Positions 23,081-31,606 are shown, counted from the first letter of the stretch. The stretch: DNA of 64,000 nucleotides from Rhodovastum sp963714255 (GCA_963714255.1 CAVQNU010000015.1:62001-126000), one strand, 5' to 3'. Numbers and translations: made by a program. Notes: generated by a model not told the origin, from the letters alone.

Positions 23081-23514
23081 CCCCTCGCAGCGCTCTTTTT
23101 GTCCTGGCCGCCCTGGCGGCCGCCGGGCCGGCCAGTGCCGCGGGCCCGGAGGGCCTGTGGCTCACCCAGGACCGCGACGGCGTGATCGAAGTCCGCCCCT
23201 GCGACAATGGCCTGTGTGGACGCATCGCCGGCATGCGCGAGCCGGTTCACCCGGACGGCAGCATCCCGGCTGACCCGCAAGGCCATCCGATGTGCGGGCT
23301 TACCATCCTGCACGCCGTGGCGGACGGGCCCGGCCACTGGTCCGGCGAGATCACCGACCCAACCGACGGCTCCAACTGGAATTGCACCCTTCACCTCGAC
23401 GCCACCGGCAATCTGAAGCTGCGCGGCTACCTGCTGGTGCCGCTGCTCGGGCAGACCCAGACCTGGACACCCTTCACCGGCACGTTGGGTGATGGCTGCG
23501 CCATCACGCCTTAG
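23077..23514 (+). CDS. DUF2147 periplasmic protein
   Basis: A TTG start at 23077 overlaps the upstream stop by four bases and gives 145 residues with a Sec signal peptide (ALFVLAALAAAGPASA). The mature part has the DUF2147 pattern GLWLTQDRDGVIEVRPCDNG, LCGRIAGM, then EITDPTDGSNWNCTLHL and LKLRGYLLVPLLGQTQTW. The family is a small lipocalin-like beta barrel of unknown ligand in the periplasm. A longer frame upstream lacks a signal peptide and overlaps the previous gene, so it is not used. Its 3' end overlaps the convergent racemase gene by 11 bases. Confidence 0.8.
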   Translation: MTPRSALFVLAALAAAGPASAAGPEGLWLTQDRDGVIEVRPCDNGLCGRIAGMREPVHPDGSIPADPQGHPMCGLTILHAVADGPGHWSGEITDPTDGSNWNCTLHLDATGNLKLRGYLLVPLLGQTQTWTPFTGTLGDGCAITP

Positions 23515-24208
23515 CGCGGGCCCAGCGGATCGCCGCCAGCGCCAGCGCATCTATGCTGTCAACCAGCATCACACCGATGTCGCTCTGTGACCCGGCCTGC
23601 AGGCCGAGCGGGATTTCCGTGCAGCCCAGCACCACCGCTTGGGCTCCGCGGCGGGCCAGCGCACGCGCCGCTTCCACCAGCGGTTCGTATGCCTCGGCCG
23701 TCCGGTTGACCTTAATCCAGGCAATTGCCGGCGTGACCAGGCCGCTCATTTCCGCCTCGGTGGGCACGATAACCCGCCAGCCCAGACGCTCCAGCCGGTC
23801 CTGATAAAGCCGCATGCGCAACGCTGCCGCGGTGGCCATCACCCCTACCGTGCCGGATGGTGCCGCCCGGCGCAGTGCCGCCGCCGCCGCATCGACGATG
23901 TGCAGGACCGGCATCCCCTCCGCGGCCATCTCGTCGTACCAGCGATGCGCCGTGTTGCACGGAACGGCGACCGCCCCGCACCCGGCCGCCTTCAACCCGC
24001 GCAGGCCGTGCCGCAGCCAGGGCAACGGATCGTCCTCTGCGGCCACCCACTGCCGGGTGCGATCCGGCACGCGCGGGTCCGACCACAAGACGGCCGGCAC
24101 ATGGTCCTGGTCACGCGCGGCCGGGGTCAACAAGGTCAGGCGGACCATGAAATGTGCACTGGCGAGCGGACCCATGCCACCGAGAACGCCCAAGATTTTG
24201 CCGCTCAT
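23504..24208 (-). CDS. Aspartate/glutamate racemase family protein
   Basis: The 234-residue protein has the two catalytic Cys motifs of cofactor-independent amino acid racemases: AVPCNTAHRWYDEM and VVLGCTEIPLGLQ. The start is MSGKILGVLGGMGPLAS, the typical N-terminus of aspartate racemases. It interconverts L and D forms of Asp or Glu, or a related amino acid; the substrate is not set by sequence alone. ATG 24208 is used; 16 bases upstream of it begins a 93-bp perfect palindrome that occupies the whole divergent promoter region shared with the GDPD gene. Confidence 0.85.
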   Translation of the reverse strand: MSGKILGVLGGMGPLASAHFMVRLTLLTPAARDQDHVPAVLWSDPRVPDRTRQWVAAEDDPLPWLRHGLRGLKAAGCGAVAVPCNTAHRWYDEMAAEGMPVLHIVDAAAAALRRAAPSGTVGVMATAAALRMRLYQDRLERLGWRVIVPTEAEMSGLVTPAIAWIKVNRTAEAYEPLVEAARALARRGAQAVVLGCTEIPLGLQAGSQSDIGVMLVDSIDALALAAIRWARAKA

Positions 24209-24223
24209 GCTTGACCCCCGTGT

Positions 24224-24316
24224 TTGCCTTTGCCTAAGGGGGGGCGCGGAAGCAAGCAAGGCCAGGGCAGAGCCCTGGCCTTGCTTGCTTCCGCGCCCCC
24301 CCTTAGGCAAAGGCAA
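24224..24316. repeat. 93-bp perfect palindrome with repeat core
   Basis: Arms 24224-24268 and 24272-24316 are exact reverse complements of 45 bases around the loop AGA. The innermost 8 bases (GCCAGGGC/GCCCTGGC) are the core of the dispersed repeat; the outer 37 bases (TTGCCTTTGCC... through seven G) are unique to this copy. It fills the gap between divergent genes and ends two bases before the GDPD start codon. Confidence 0.95.
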
Positions 24317-24318
24317 GA

Positions 24319-25210
24319 ATGAGCTTCGAGTTGCAGGGCCATCGCGGCGCGCGGGGGTTGTTTCCCGAGAACACGCTGGAGGGGTTCATCTCGACCGTGG
24401 CGTTGGGCGTCGATGCCATTGAGCTCGATATCGCCGTCACCGCCGATCGGGTGCCGGTGGTGTTCCACGATGTCGCATTGAACGGCGATATCGTGCGCGG
24501 TCCGGACGGTGCGTGGCTGAACGGGCAGGGGCCATTGCTGCGCTCGCTGACCTTGGCCGCGTTGGCGCGCTATGACGTTCGGGCGGTTGCGGCCGGGCAG
24601 TCGCGCGGCGGCGGCACATCCGCAGCAGGTGCCGTGCGATGGCGCCCGGGTGCCGACATTGCGCGATACGTTCGCGGCGACCGGTCCGGTGCGGATCGAT
24701 GCCGAGTTGAAAACCTTGCCTGACCGTCCGGACGCGACGGTGTCGCCGGCGGGGATGGCGGATCTTGTGCTGGCTGTGGCGGCGTCGTGCGGTGCGCTGG
24801 GGCGGCTCGATGTGCGGTCGTTCGACTGGCGCGGGCTGCGCCATGTGCGCGCCCGTGATCCACGGATACCGCTGACCTTTCTCACGTGTCCCGAAACAGT
24901 GGCGCAGGCGGCGCTGTGGTGGGATGTGCCGGTGGCAGCCGAAACTGGCGGCTCGGTGCCGGTTGCGGTGGCCGCGGTGGCGGCCAGGGCAACCTGGGCG
25001 CCCGCGCAGGACGGCCTGACCCGTGCGCAGGTGCGGGAGGCGCAGTCGCTGGGCTTGCGTGTCGTCCCCTGGACGGTGAACGATCCTGCCGAGATGGTGC
25101 GGCTGATCGCCTGGGGGGTGGACGGGATCTGCACCGATCGTCCCGATCTGGCGCGCCAGGTGATGGCGGGCGCGGGGTTGCCGTTGCCGCCGCCCGGGCG
25201 GCCTGAATAA
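24319..25210 (+). CDS. Glycerophosphodiester phosphodiesterase, frame broken once
   Basis: The enzyme cleaves glycerophosphodiesters to glycerol 3-phosphate and an alcohol. ATG 24319 begins MSFELQGHRGARGLFPENTL, with the catalytic HRG...ENT motif, then AIELDIAVTADRVPVVFHD with the metal-binding Glu-x-Asp and the second catalytic His. The frame breaks at 24578-24579 by an extra T (GACGTTCGGG for GAC GTC GGG). It continues to PRIPLTFLTC, GLRVVPWTVNDPAEM and WGVDGICTDRPD, the normal family C-terminus. The 892-base span is one over a multiple of three; the restored protein is 296 residues. No signal peptide is present, so it is probably cytoplasmic. Confidence 0.85.
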
Positions 25211-25311
25211 CGGCTGGCGGGCGGCGCACGTGTCGGCGTGAGCGCAACATCGGCTTCACCCGCGACAGCCGGCCGGTAAAGTTGATCGACAAAATAACAA
25301 GATAGCGCGCC

Positions 25312-25329
25312 CTGACCGTTTTCGGTCAG
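25312..25329. terminator. Possible shared terminator
   Basis: CTGACCG-TTTT-CGGTCAG forms a 7-bp stem between the convergent GDPD gene and the gene at 25342. No strong T run follows on either strand. Confidence 0.35.
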
Positions 25330-25341
25330 CCTGAAGGCGGG

Positions 25342-25965
25342 CTAGAAGAAGTTCGCTTTTGCTGTTGCGCGGGCGAGCAGGGCCTGCAGCCGCGGGTTTT
25401 CGTGCGCCGATTCGGCGGTCAGCGTGTCCATCGGCACGAAGTATTCATGCGGGTGCGGCACCTGGGAATCAGCGAAACCTTCGTAGTGGTTTCGCTTCAG
25501 TGCATACATGACTCGCACGTCCCGCACCGGCAGGCTGACCGGTGTGGTTGGCTCGTGGCGCAGCACCCCGGTTGCCTGCCAGCGCGGCGTCGGGTCGTTG
25601 GCGGTGACCGGGGCGAGCAGCCACGGCACAGGGCAAACGGCCAGGAGCGAGTGGGTTGAGGGCGCGAAGCGCGAGCGCTTGTCGAGCAGGTTGGGCAATG
25701 AACTGCAGGCTTCGATCGCCAGGATATCCACAAAGGGTTCCACAGGCGTGCCACCGAAGTTGAGCCAGAGTCCGTCGGGCAGGGTGCGCAGGCGGTCGCT
25801 GCCGGGCAGTTTCAGGAACGGGTGACAAGGGCTTGTCGTTTCGGTGGGTCGTCCGCGCAGCCACCCATCCCGTCCGGTGCGGGGGGCGGCCAGGCCGGGT
25901 GGTCGTTGCGGCCATTGCCGAAGCCTGGTTCGGACCAGCGCGTCGAGAGATCGGAATTCCTGCAT
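25342..25965 (-). CDS. Hypothetical protein, 207 aa, accessory
   Basis: ATG 25965 is preceded by AGGAGG at 6 bases, so the start is well supported. The protein has no signal peptide or membrane helix. Features are VRTRLRQWPQRPPGL at the N-terminus, LWLNFGGTPVEPFVDILAIE in the middle and HPHEYFVPMDTLTAESAHEN near the end. I do not recognise a family. GC content is lower than in the neighbours and the upstream 400 bases are the most AT-rich stretch of the window, so this gene may be acquired. Confidence 0.6.
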   Translation of the reverse strand: MQEFRSLDALVRTRLRQWPQRPPGLAAPRTGRDGWLRGRPTETTSPCHPFLKLPGSDRLRTLPDGLWLNFGGTPVEPFVDILAIEACSSLPNLLDKRSRFAPSTHSLLAVCPVPWLLAPVTANDPTPRWQATGVLRHEPTTPVSLPVRDVRVMYALKRNHYEGFADSQVPHPHEYFVPMDTLTAESAHENPRLQALLARATAKANFF

Positions 25966-26231
25966 GAAATCCTCCTGATGAGCTGGCATGGCAGCCTCGG
26001 CCGCATACGAACGCAAGCTAGCAAGTTGCTGTACAAACAACAATTCGTTATTCGGCGCAGCAGGCTGATTCTTTTGAATAATTGCGCGTTATAGAGCGTG
26101 ACGTTCGTACGCCGGACGTTCGCATCTCGTCAATACGACATTATGACTGGTGAGTGACTTGAGTAGACATCGACCCCTCCGACTGCAATTGTCTTCCCGT
26201 CTAGGGGTTTGAGCGGCATTGTTCACGTCGG

Positions 26232-26264
26232 TTATCAACAGGCTGTGGATAAATATGTCCACAA
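26232..26264. other. DnaA-box-like cluster in AT-rich intergenic DNA
   Basis: TGTGGATAA at 26244-26252 is an exact DnaA box (complement TTATCCACA). TTATCAACA at 26232-26240 has one mismatch and TGTCCACAA follows. The flanks 26020-26270 are AT-rich for this genome. The count of boxes is low for an origin. Confidence 0.4.
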
Positions 26265-26323
26265 CCCAATAACGCCGCCCAGAACGTTGTGACGACGCGG
26301 ATTTGCCGCGGGTTGGCGATGCC

Positions 26324-26360
26324 CAAAAAAATGGCCCGGCAGACATGCGCCTGCCGGGCC
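26324..26360 (-). terminator. gltA terminator
   Basis: On the minus strand GGCCCGGCAG and CTGCCGGGCC (26333-26360) form a 10-bp stem followed by seven T residues. Confidence 0.88.
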
Positions 26361-26382
26361 TGTCAGGAAGCTGCGATAGGCG

Positions 26383-27693
26383 TCAGTCGCGCGCCGCCAG
26401 GGGCACGTAATCGCGCTGTGTGGCGCCGGTATAGATCTGCCGCGGACGGCCGATCCGCTGGCTCGGGTCCTCGACCTGCTCCTTCCACTGGCTGATCCAC
26501 CCCACCGTCCGCGCCACCGCGAACAGCACGGTGAACATGCTGGTCGGGAAGCCCATCGCCTTGAGGATGATACCAGAGTAGAAGTCCACGTTTGGGTACA
26601 GCTTGCGCTGGACGAAATACTCGTCGCTCAGCGCAATCTTTTCCAGCTCCATGGCAAGGTCGAGCAACGGGTCGTCTTTGATCCCGAGTTCGTCCAGCAC
26701 TTCGTGGCAGGTTTTCTCCATGATCTTTGCCCGCGGATCGTAGTTCTTATAGACCCGGTGGCCGAAGCCCATCAGCCGCACGTTGCTGTTCTTGTCCTTC
26801 ACACGCTCGATGAAATTCTTGATATTGTCGACATGCCCGATTTCGCCGAGCATCTTCAGCACCGCCTCGTTGGCGCCGCCATGCGCCGGGCCCCACAGGC
26901 TGGCGATGCCGGCGGCGATGCAGGCGAACGGGTTCGCGCCGGTCGAACCGGCCAGCCGCACCGTGCTGGTCGAGGCGTTCTGTTCATGGTCGGCGTGCAG
27001 GATCAGGATCCGGTCCATCGCCCGCGACAGCACCGGGTTGGGCACATACGCCTCCGGCGGCACCGCGTTCATCATGTACAGGAAGTTCTCGGCATAGCCG
27101 AGGTCGTTGCGCGGGTACATGAACGGCTGGCCGATCGAGTATTTGTAAGCCCAGGCCGCGATCGTCGGCAGCTTGGCGATCAGCCGGAAGGCGCTGATGC
27201 GGCGGACATCAGGGTTATTGATGTCCAGGCTGTCATGGTAGAACGCCGACAGCGCCCCCACCACGCCGCAGATCACCGCCATCGGGTGGGCGTCGCGGCG
27301 GAAGCCATTGTAGAAGCTGCGCAGCTGCTCATGCACCATGTTGTGGCGCAGCACGCCCAGCTCGAAGGCGGTCTTCTGCGCCTGCGTTGGCAGGTCGCCG
27401 TTCAGCAGCAGGTAGGCCACTTCCAGGAATGACGATTTCTCGGCCAGTTGCTCGATCGGATAGCCGCGATGCAGCAGCACGCCGAGGTCGCCGTCGATAT
27501 AGGTGATCTTGCTTTCGCAGGATGCCGTGTTGCCGTACCCCGGGTCATAAGTGAACACGCCAACCGTGTCGTAAAGCTTGCGGATGTCGGCGACCTGCGG
27601 ACCGATGCTGCCGGGAATCAAGGACAGCTTCGTCGACCTGTTGCTGCCGTCAAGTGATACGGTTATCGAACCGCCCGCGCTCGTTCCGCTCAT
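26383..27693 (-). CDS. gltA: Citrate synthase
   Basis: The enzyme condenses acetyl-CoA and oxaloacetate to citrate, the entry to the TCA cycle. The 436-residue product is full length for the large hexameric type of Gram-negative bacteria. Catalytic parts are LHADHEQNASTSTVRLAGST, MGFGHRVYKNYDPRAK and YPNVDFYSGIIL, which hold the two His and the Asp. The N-terminus MSGTSAGGSITVSL is at ATG 27693. It has a clear promoter 90 bases upstream and a strong terminator, so it is transcribed alone. Confidence 0.97.
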   Translation of the reverse strand: MSGTSAGGSITVSLDGSNRSTKLSLIPGSIGPQVADIRKLYDTVGVFTYDPGYGNTASCESKITYIDGDLGVLLHRGYPIEQLAEKSSFLEVAYLLLNGDLPTQAQKTAFELGVLRHNMVHEQLRSFYNGFRRDAHPMAVICGVVGALSAFYHDSLDINNPDVRRISAFRLIAKLPTIAAWAYKYSIGQPFMYPRNDLGYAENFLYMMNAVPPEAYVPNPVLSRAMDRILILHADHEQNASTSTVRLAGSTGANPFACIAAGIASLWGPAHGGANEAVLKMLGEIGHVDNIKNFIERVKDKNSNVRLMGFGHRVYKNYDPRAKIMEKTCHEVLDELGIKDDPLLDLAMELEKIALSDEYFVQRKLYPNVDFYSGIILKAMGFPTSMFTVLFAVARTVGWISQWKEQVEDPSQRIGRPRQIYTGATQRDYVPLAARD

Positions 27694-27788
27694 TGTTGTC
27701 CCTCGCTTCAGGCGGCGATACGGGCCGCCGGATTGTGGTGCCACACCTTGGTCCGGGGTGACCCCCACCATCACCTCGGAACGGCCGG

Positions 27789-27817
27789 ATGCTAGGGCGC
27801 CGGTCGCAGGTGCGCAA
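27789..27817 (-). promoter_or_regulatory. gltA promoter
   Basis: Read on the minus strand, TTGCGC (27817-27812) and TAGCAT (27794-27789) are separated by 17 bases. The start falls near 27782, giving a leader of about 90 nt. Confidence 0.5.
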
Positions 27818-27871
27818 CCTTCGCGCCTGCAGCAAAGGCCAGCCGCTCAAACACGTACCTGGCAGGAAGGC

Positions 27872-28357
27872 TCAGAAGCTCGGGTTCGCCCCGCTGCGCC
27901 ATAGGCCAAGGCGGCCGGCCCGCGCCGTTGCCTCGGCTTTGCCCAAGGCCGGCCCGTCGGCCCGCGCCCAGCCCGCAGCCACCAGGGCGCGGTTGATCTC
28001 GGTGCCACCCGCTTCGCACACACCGAGCATCAGGCCTGCCTGATCGCGTCCGTTCAGGCGGCAGACCACCCGGCGGTCGCGCACCAGGCTCGCCAGTGCG
28101 GCGCTCGCCGCTGCACCGCAATCGTAGGCGGCGCCCTGGCCGTCCGGGCAGCTGTGCCCACGCGCCGGCGCTGCCGCGCCATGCAGTCGCACCACCGTGT
28201 CGTGCAGGCGCAGCGTGGCTCCATCCACCACCGCCACCAGCAGCGGGTCGGCCGACACCTCGCCGGCCGGCACGGGCGTTGGTCCGAACAGATCCGCGGG
28301 CTGGCCGGCCATCAGCAGGCCGGTGCCGATCCCGGCGGTGGCCAGCCCCGCCAGCAT
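27872..28357 (-). CDS. Staphylococcal nuclease-like protein, probably degenerate
   Basis: The 161-residue protein has an N-terminal hydrophobic anchor (MLAGLATAGIGTGLLMAG) and a thermonuclease-like OB fold: LLVAVVDGATLRLHDTVVRL, AAYDCGAAASAALASLVRDR and EINRALVAAGWARAD. In active nucleases the strand reads VRLxGIDAPE; here it is VRLHGAAAPARG, and the catalytic Glu is not evident. The domain may therefore be inactive or bind DNA or protein only. ATG 28357 is used; an upstream start is possible. Three Cys in the domain could form disulfides if it is exported. Confidence 0.65.
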   Translation of the reverse strand: MLAGLATAGIGTGLLMAGQPADLFGPTPVPAGEVSADPLLVAVVDGATLRLHDTVVRLHGAAAPARGHSCPDGQGAAYDCGAAASAALASLVRDRRVVCRLNGRDQAGLMLGVCEAGGTEINRALVAAGWARADGPALGKAEATARAGRLGLWRSGANPSF

Positions 28358-28545
28358 GATGCGCTGCAGCAGGACTCCGGCCCCGACAGTGGGGGCGTCG
28401 AAGGCGCTGCCACGAAAAATCCGTCGCGGGCGGTGCAAGGCCAAACCGAATCTCCTGCAGCTTGGTTGGTCAGGGCGGCGCACGCCTAGCCTGCACGCCA
28501 CAATGGTGCAATATGCGACCGGTTTCATCGCGGTTTTCAGGGGGC

Positions 28546-28650
28546 AGGCCCGTTCGGGTGCGGCCCGCTCGGGTGCGGCCCGCTCGGGTGCGGCCAGGGC
28601 GGGTGCGGCCAGCGCGGGTGCGGCCAGGGCGGGTGAGGCCGGCGCCGGTG
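28546..28650. repeat. 15-bp minisatellite, seven units
   Basis: Seven head-to-tail units of the type CGGCCCGCTCGGGTG fill the gap between the nuclease-like gene start and the CHAD gene end. Units 2 and 3 are identical; the others differ by one to four bases, and the last is the most diverged. The rest of 28358-28657 holds no gene. Confidence 0.9.
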
Positions 28651-28657
28651 CGGATGG

Positions 28658-30250
28658 TCAATCCCAGAACGGATCGAGCCGGTGGAACTTTCGCCACGAC
28701 CGGCCGATCCGGAAGCGTGTGCCGGCCGCCTGCGCCGCTACGAAGCCGCGCACCACGCCCCCCGCATAGCCGCGTGCCGCCCCCATCTCGGCCATCAGCC
28801 CCGCTGCCACCGCACCATCATTCAGGTGGCCCAGCCGCTCCTGCAGCACACCCAGCCGCCGGATGAACCGCCGCGCGCCGCGGCCGGGGAACAACGGGGC
28901 GAAGAACTCGCAGGCATAGCGCAGCCGCTTGGCATGCAGGCGCAGCCCATGCAATGCGGCCGGTGGCAGCGACTCGATATCGGCGCCGGGTTCGCGCAAC
29001 GGCCGCAGCCGGCGCTCCAGCGCCCTGGCCGCGAAACCGTCGAGCGGCCCGGCCAGCCGTTCGGCCTGCCGGGCCGCCGCCGCCTCGTCCTCGCCGGCGA
29101 GCGGTATTGCCTCCAGAACCGCTTCCCACGGCCGTGCCGTCGCCAGTACCGCCAGCGCGATGCCGAGCCGGCGGAATTCGGGGCTGTCCAGATGCGCCTG
29201 CAGCGCCGCATAGGCCTCTAGCCGGCGCCGTTCGGCAGCCACCAGCAGACGCTGCACGGCCCGGTCCTCGGCGAAATTCGCAGCCACTGCGCGCCCGGCG
29301 CCGGCGACAAACACGTCCCAGTCGCGCGTCGGGCCCAGCGCTTTCGCCAAGGCCCGCAGTTCGGCCTTGCAGGCGGTCAGTTCCGGGCAATGCACCGCCC
29401 GGCTGAACAGCCCGGCCGCCGAACGCAGCCGCCGCACCGCGACCCGCATCTGGTGTACTGGTTCGCTTTCCACCGGCCCCGCGCGCCGCGCTTCGGACAG
29501 GATCACCGTGGCCAGCTGCGCGACCAGCAACGCGAAGGCCTCGCCCACCGGGCGGTCGGGCGGCAGGACGGGCGGCGGGTGGCGGCGGGATTTCGTGGTC
29601 CGCCCGGCCACCGCCATCGCCGCGGCGCCCAGGCTCTCGGCCGGCACATGCAGGGGCAGCCGCCCGGCCAGAAGCGTGCCCAGCTCCGCCACCGCGCTTT
29701 CCGGCCCGGCCAGCTCCATCCGGCAGCACGCAAAATCCGCGGCGGCGGCGCGCAGCCTGCCGGCGAGCACCGCCACCTGGACCCCGTCCGCCGCCGCCAG
29801 CATGCGCAGCTGACCCTCGAAGCCGGCCATCCGGGTCAGGCTCGCCGGCAGCGCGGTTCCCAGCGAGGCCGCGTCCGCCGCTTCGGCCAGCACGGGGCAG
29901 GGGGTACCCGGCGGCACTGCCACCCCGGCATGCGGCAGCAGACGTTCCACGCGCCAGACTGTCTCACGCCCAAGCTGGCGTTCCACCAGCGACAATCCAT
30001 TGCCGGCAAGCTCGAAATCCGGCGTGTCGTACCAGAAAAACCGCACCGGTGTCGCGCGTCGCCGCGCGTTCCCGGGCAGCAGATGCGCCAGCCGTGGCGC
30101 CGCGTCGGGTGCCAGCTCCATTTCAATGACCAGCCGGCGCCGCGGGACCGGTGGAGCGGGAGCGGTCTCGGCCAGCGCGCCACCTTGCGGATTGTCGGGA
30201 AGGGGATCGGTGCGGGTCAGGCCGCCATCTCCGGCAGATCGCGCGGACAC
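28658..30250 (-). CDS. CYTH and CHAD domain protein
   Basis: The N-terminal CYTH (triphosphate tunnel) domain spans residues 40-215 with VIEMELAP, FWYDTPDFELAGNGLSLVER, and the CHAD domain spans 235-525 with QMRVAVRRLRSAAGLF, GPTRDWDVF, RLHAKRLRYACEFFAPLF and LNDGAVAAGL. CYTH enzymes hydrolyse inorganic triphosphate; CHAD binds polyphosphate and is often found at polyphosphate granules. The CYTH signature ExExK reads EMELAP here, so the Lys is missing and activity is doubtful. The start is uncertain: the frame opens at 30250, overlapping sixA by 34 bases, while ATG 30121 would cut the first CYTH strand. Confidence 0.85.
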   Translation of the reverse strand: MSARSAGDGGLTRTDPLPDNPQGGALAETAPAPPVPRRRLVIEMELAPDAAPRLAHLLPGNARRRATPVRFFWYDTPDFELAGNGLSLVERQLGRETVWRVERLLPHAGVAVPPGTPCPVLAEAADAASLGTALPASLTRMAGFEGQLRMLAAADGVQVAVLAGRLRAAAADFACCRMELAGPESAVAELGTLLAGRLPLHVPAESLGAAAMAVAGRTTKSRRHPPPVLPPDRPVGEAFALLVAQLATVILSEARRAGPVESEPVHQMRVAVRRLRSAAGLFSRAVHCPELTACKAELRALAKALGPTRDWDVFVAGAGRAVAANFAEDRAVQRLLVAAERRRLEAYAALQAHLDSPEFRRLGIALAVLATARPWEAVLEAIPLAGEDEAAAARQAERLAGPLDGFAARALERRLRPLREPGADIESLPPAALHGLRLHAKRLRYACEFFAPLFPGRGARRFIRRLGVLQERLGHLNDGAVAAGLMAEMGAARGYAGGVVRGFVAAQAAGTRFRIGRSWRKFHRLDPFWD

Positions 30251-30750
30251 AGGAAGCGCAGCAACCGCCCGCCGCCTTCGCCAAGCGATCGCCAGGACCC
30301 TGCCACCGCGAACTCGGCGAGCGCGCCGGTCGGATACCCCTCGGCCAGCCGCCGGGTCGCCGGCGCGCCCAGCGCCATGGCGCGTGGCCCCACCAGCAGC
30401 ATGGCGGCCTCATGCAGCCCCGGGTTGTGCCCAAGCAGCAGAACGCTGCGTGTCGTTTCTGCGACGCCGCGCAACACGGTCAGTAGTTGCGGCGCACTGG
30501 CCAGGTACAGCGCGTCCATCGGTTCGACCAGCGGCGTGTCGTCCCAGGGTTCCAATGCTTCCATGGTTTGCAGGGTCCGCCGTGCGGACGACACCAGCAC
30601 CATGTCGGGCGCCAGTCCCAGCTCATGCATGGCGCGGCGCATGGCCGCCGCGGCCTGGCGTCCGCGCGCGTTCAGCGGGCGGGCGTGATCGGACAAGCGC
30701 GGGTCGTCCCAGGACGACTTGGCGTGACGCATCAGCAGCAACTGGCGCAA
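30217..30750 (-). CDS. sixA: SixA-like phosphohistidine phosphatase
   Basis: The protein is a short histidine phosphatase with the RHG-type motif LLMRHAKSSWDD, VSSARRTLQTMEAL and the second His in LLLGHNPGLHEAA. SixA removes phosphate from phosphohistidine proteins such as phosphotransfer components. TTG 30750 (MRQLLLMRHAKS after translation) matches the usual SixA N-terminus better than the internal ATG at 30732; it gives 177 residues. Its 3' end overlaps the CHAD gene, so the two form an operon, a pairing seen elsewhere and linked to phosphate or polyphosphate metabolism. Confidence 0.85.
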   Translation of the reverse strand: MRQLLLMRHAKSSWDDPRLSDHARPLNARGRQAAAAMRRAMHELGLAPDMVLVSSARRTLQTMEALEPWDDTPLVEPMDALYLASAPQLLTVLRGVAETTRSVLLLGHNPGLHEAAMLLVGPRAMALGAPATRRLAEGYPTGALAEFAVAGSWRSLGEGGGRLLRFLCPRDLPEMAA

Positions 30751-30865
30751 GGCGGCGCTCTGCCTCTTTCCGGTCCCGGGATCGAGTGTGCCACGTCCGG
30801 TGCCTCTTGTCGTGTCCCTGACCGCGCCCAACCTGAACGGCGCTGGCGGGATGGGAGAGCAGCGG

Positions 30866-31549
30866 ATGCAGACCGGGGCGAAGACCCTCTCCGGGCGGCG
30901 GATCGGACGGCGTGGCCTGGCGGCTGCCTGCGCGACGGTGGCGCTGGCGCGCCGCGCGCGGGCCGACCTCGCCCTGCCGCCCGGCGGTGCCATTGCCTTC
31001 CGCATCCTGCGCGACGGCGTCGAGGTCGGCACCCACCGCATCGACTTCGGGCGCCATGGCGACACCACCATCGCGCATGTCGCCATCGACATCGCCGTCA
31101 GCTACGCCTGGATCACCGTCTACCGCTTTGCGCACCGGGCGACCGAAACCTGGCATGGCGCGCATTTTGCCGGCATCGAGAGCCGCACCGACGACAACGG
31201 CACGGCGGCATGGATGCGCACCGCGACCGATCCTGCCGGCGACCTGCTGGTGTTGGGCAGCGGCACCGAACCCTATGTCGCCCCGCCCGGCGCGCTCGCG
31301 TCCACCTATTGGAATCCGGCCATCCTGTTGGCGGCGCCGGTGATCAGTTCGCAGGACGGCCGTTTGAGCGAACAGCGCGTGCTGACCGGTGACCTGGAGG
31401 CAGTGCCCTGCCTGGGCGGCACGCTGCAGGCCCGCCGCCATGAGATGCGCGGCGAACGCGATCTGGAGATCTGGTACGACCTCGACGATCAATGGGCGCA
31501 TATGCGCTTCCAGCGCGGCGGATCGCTGATCACCTATCTGCGCGTGTGA
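30866..31549 (+). CDS. DUF6134-like exported protein
   Basis: The 227-residue product starts MQTGAKTLSGRRIGRRGLAA with a twin-Arg signal peptide ending near ARRARADLAL. The mature part is beta-rich: IAFRILRDGVEVGTHRIDF, ITVYRFAHRATETWHG, YWNPAILLAAPVIS, DLEIWYDLDDQWAHMRFQ and GSLITYLRV. This pattern matches the DUF6134 family of secreted proteins of unknown function as I know it. ATG 30851 is an alternative start. It is divergent from sixA. Confidence 0.68.
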   Translation: MQTGAKTLSGRRIGRRGLAAACATVALARRARADLALPPGGAIAFRILRDGVEVGTHRIDFGRHGDTTIAHVAIDIAVSYAWITVYRFAHRATETWHGAHFAGIESRTDDNGTAAWMRTATDPAGDLLVLGSGTEPYVAPPGALASTYWNPAILLAAPVISSQDGRLSEQRVLTGDLEAVPCLGGTLQARRHEMRGERDLEIWYDLDDQWAHMRFQRGGSLITYLRV

Positions 31550-31606
31550 CGTTCAGCCCCGCAGGCGATAAGCGGCAAACCACGTGGCCGGGCTCGTCGC
31601 CAACGC

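Noticed and set aside
24224..24316. Ordinary bidirectional terminator
   Set aside because: It lies between divergent genes, where no transcript should end, and has no T run.
26020..26270. Definite chromosomal origin
   Set aside because: Only one exact DnaA box and one near match are present, with no further origin landmarks; kept only as a low-confidence site.
28546..28650. CRISPR array
   Set aside because: The 15-bp units are head to tail without spacers.
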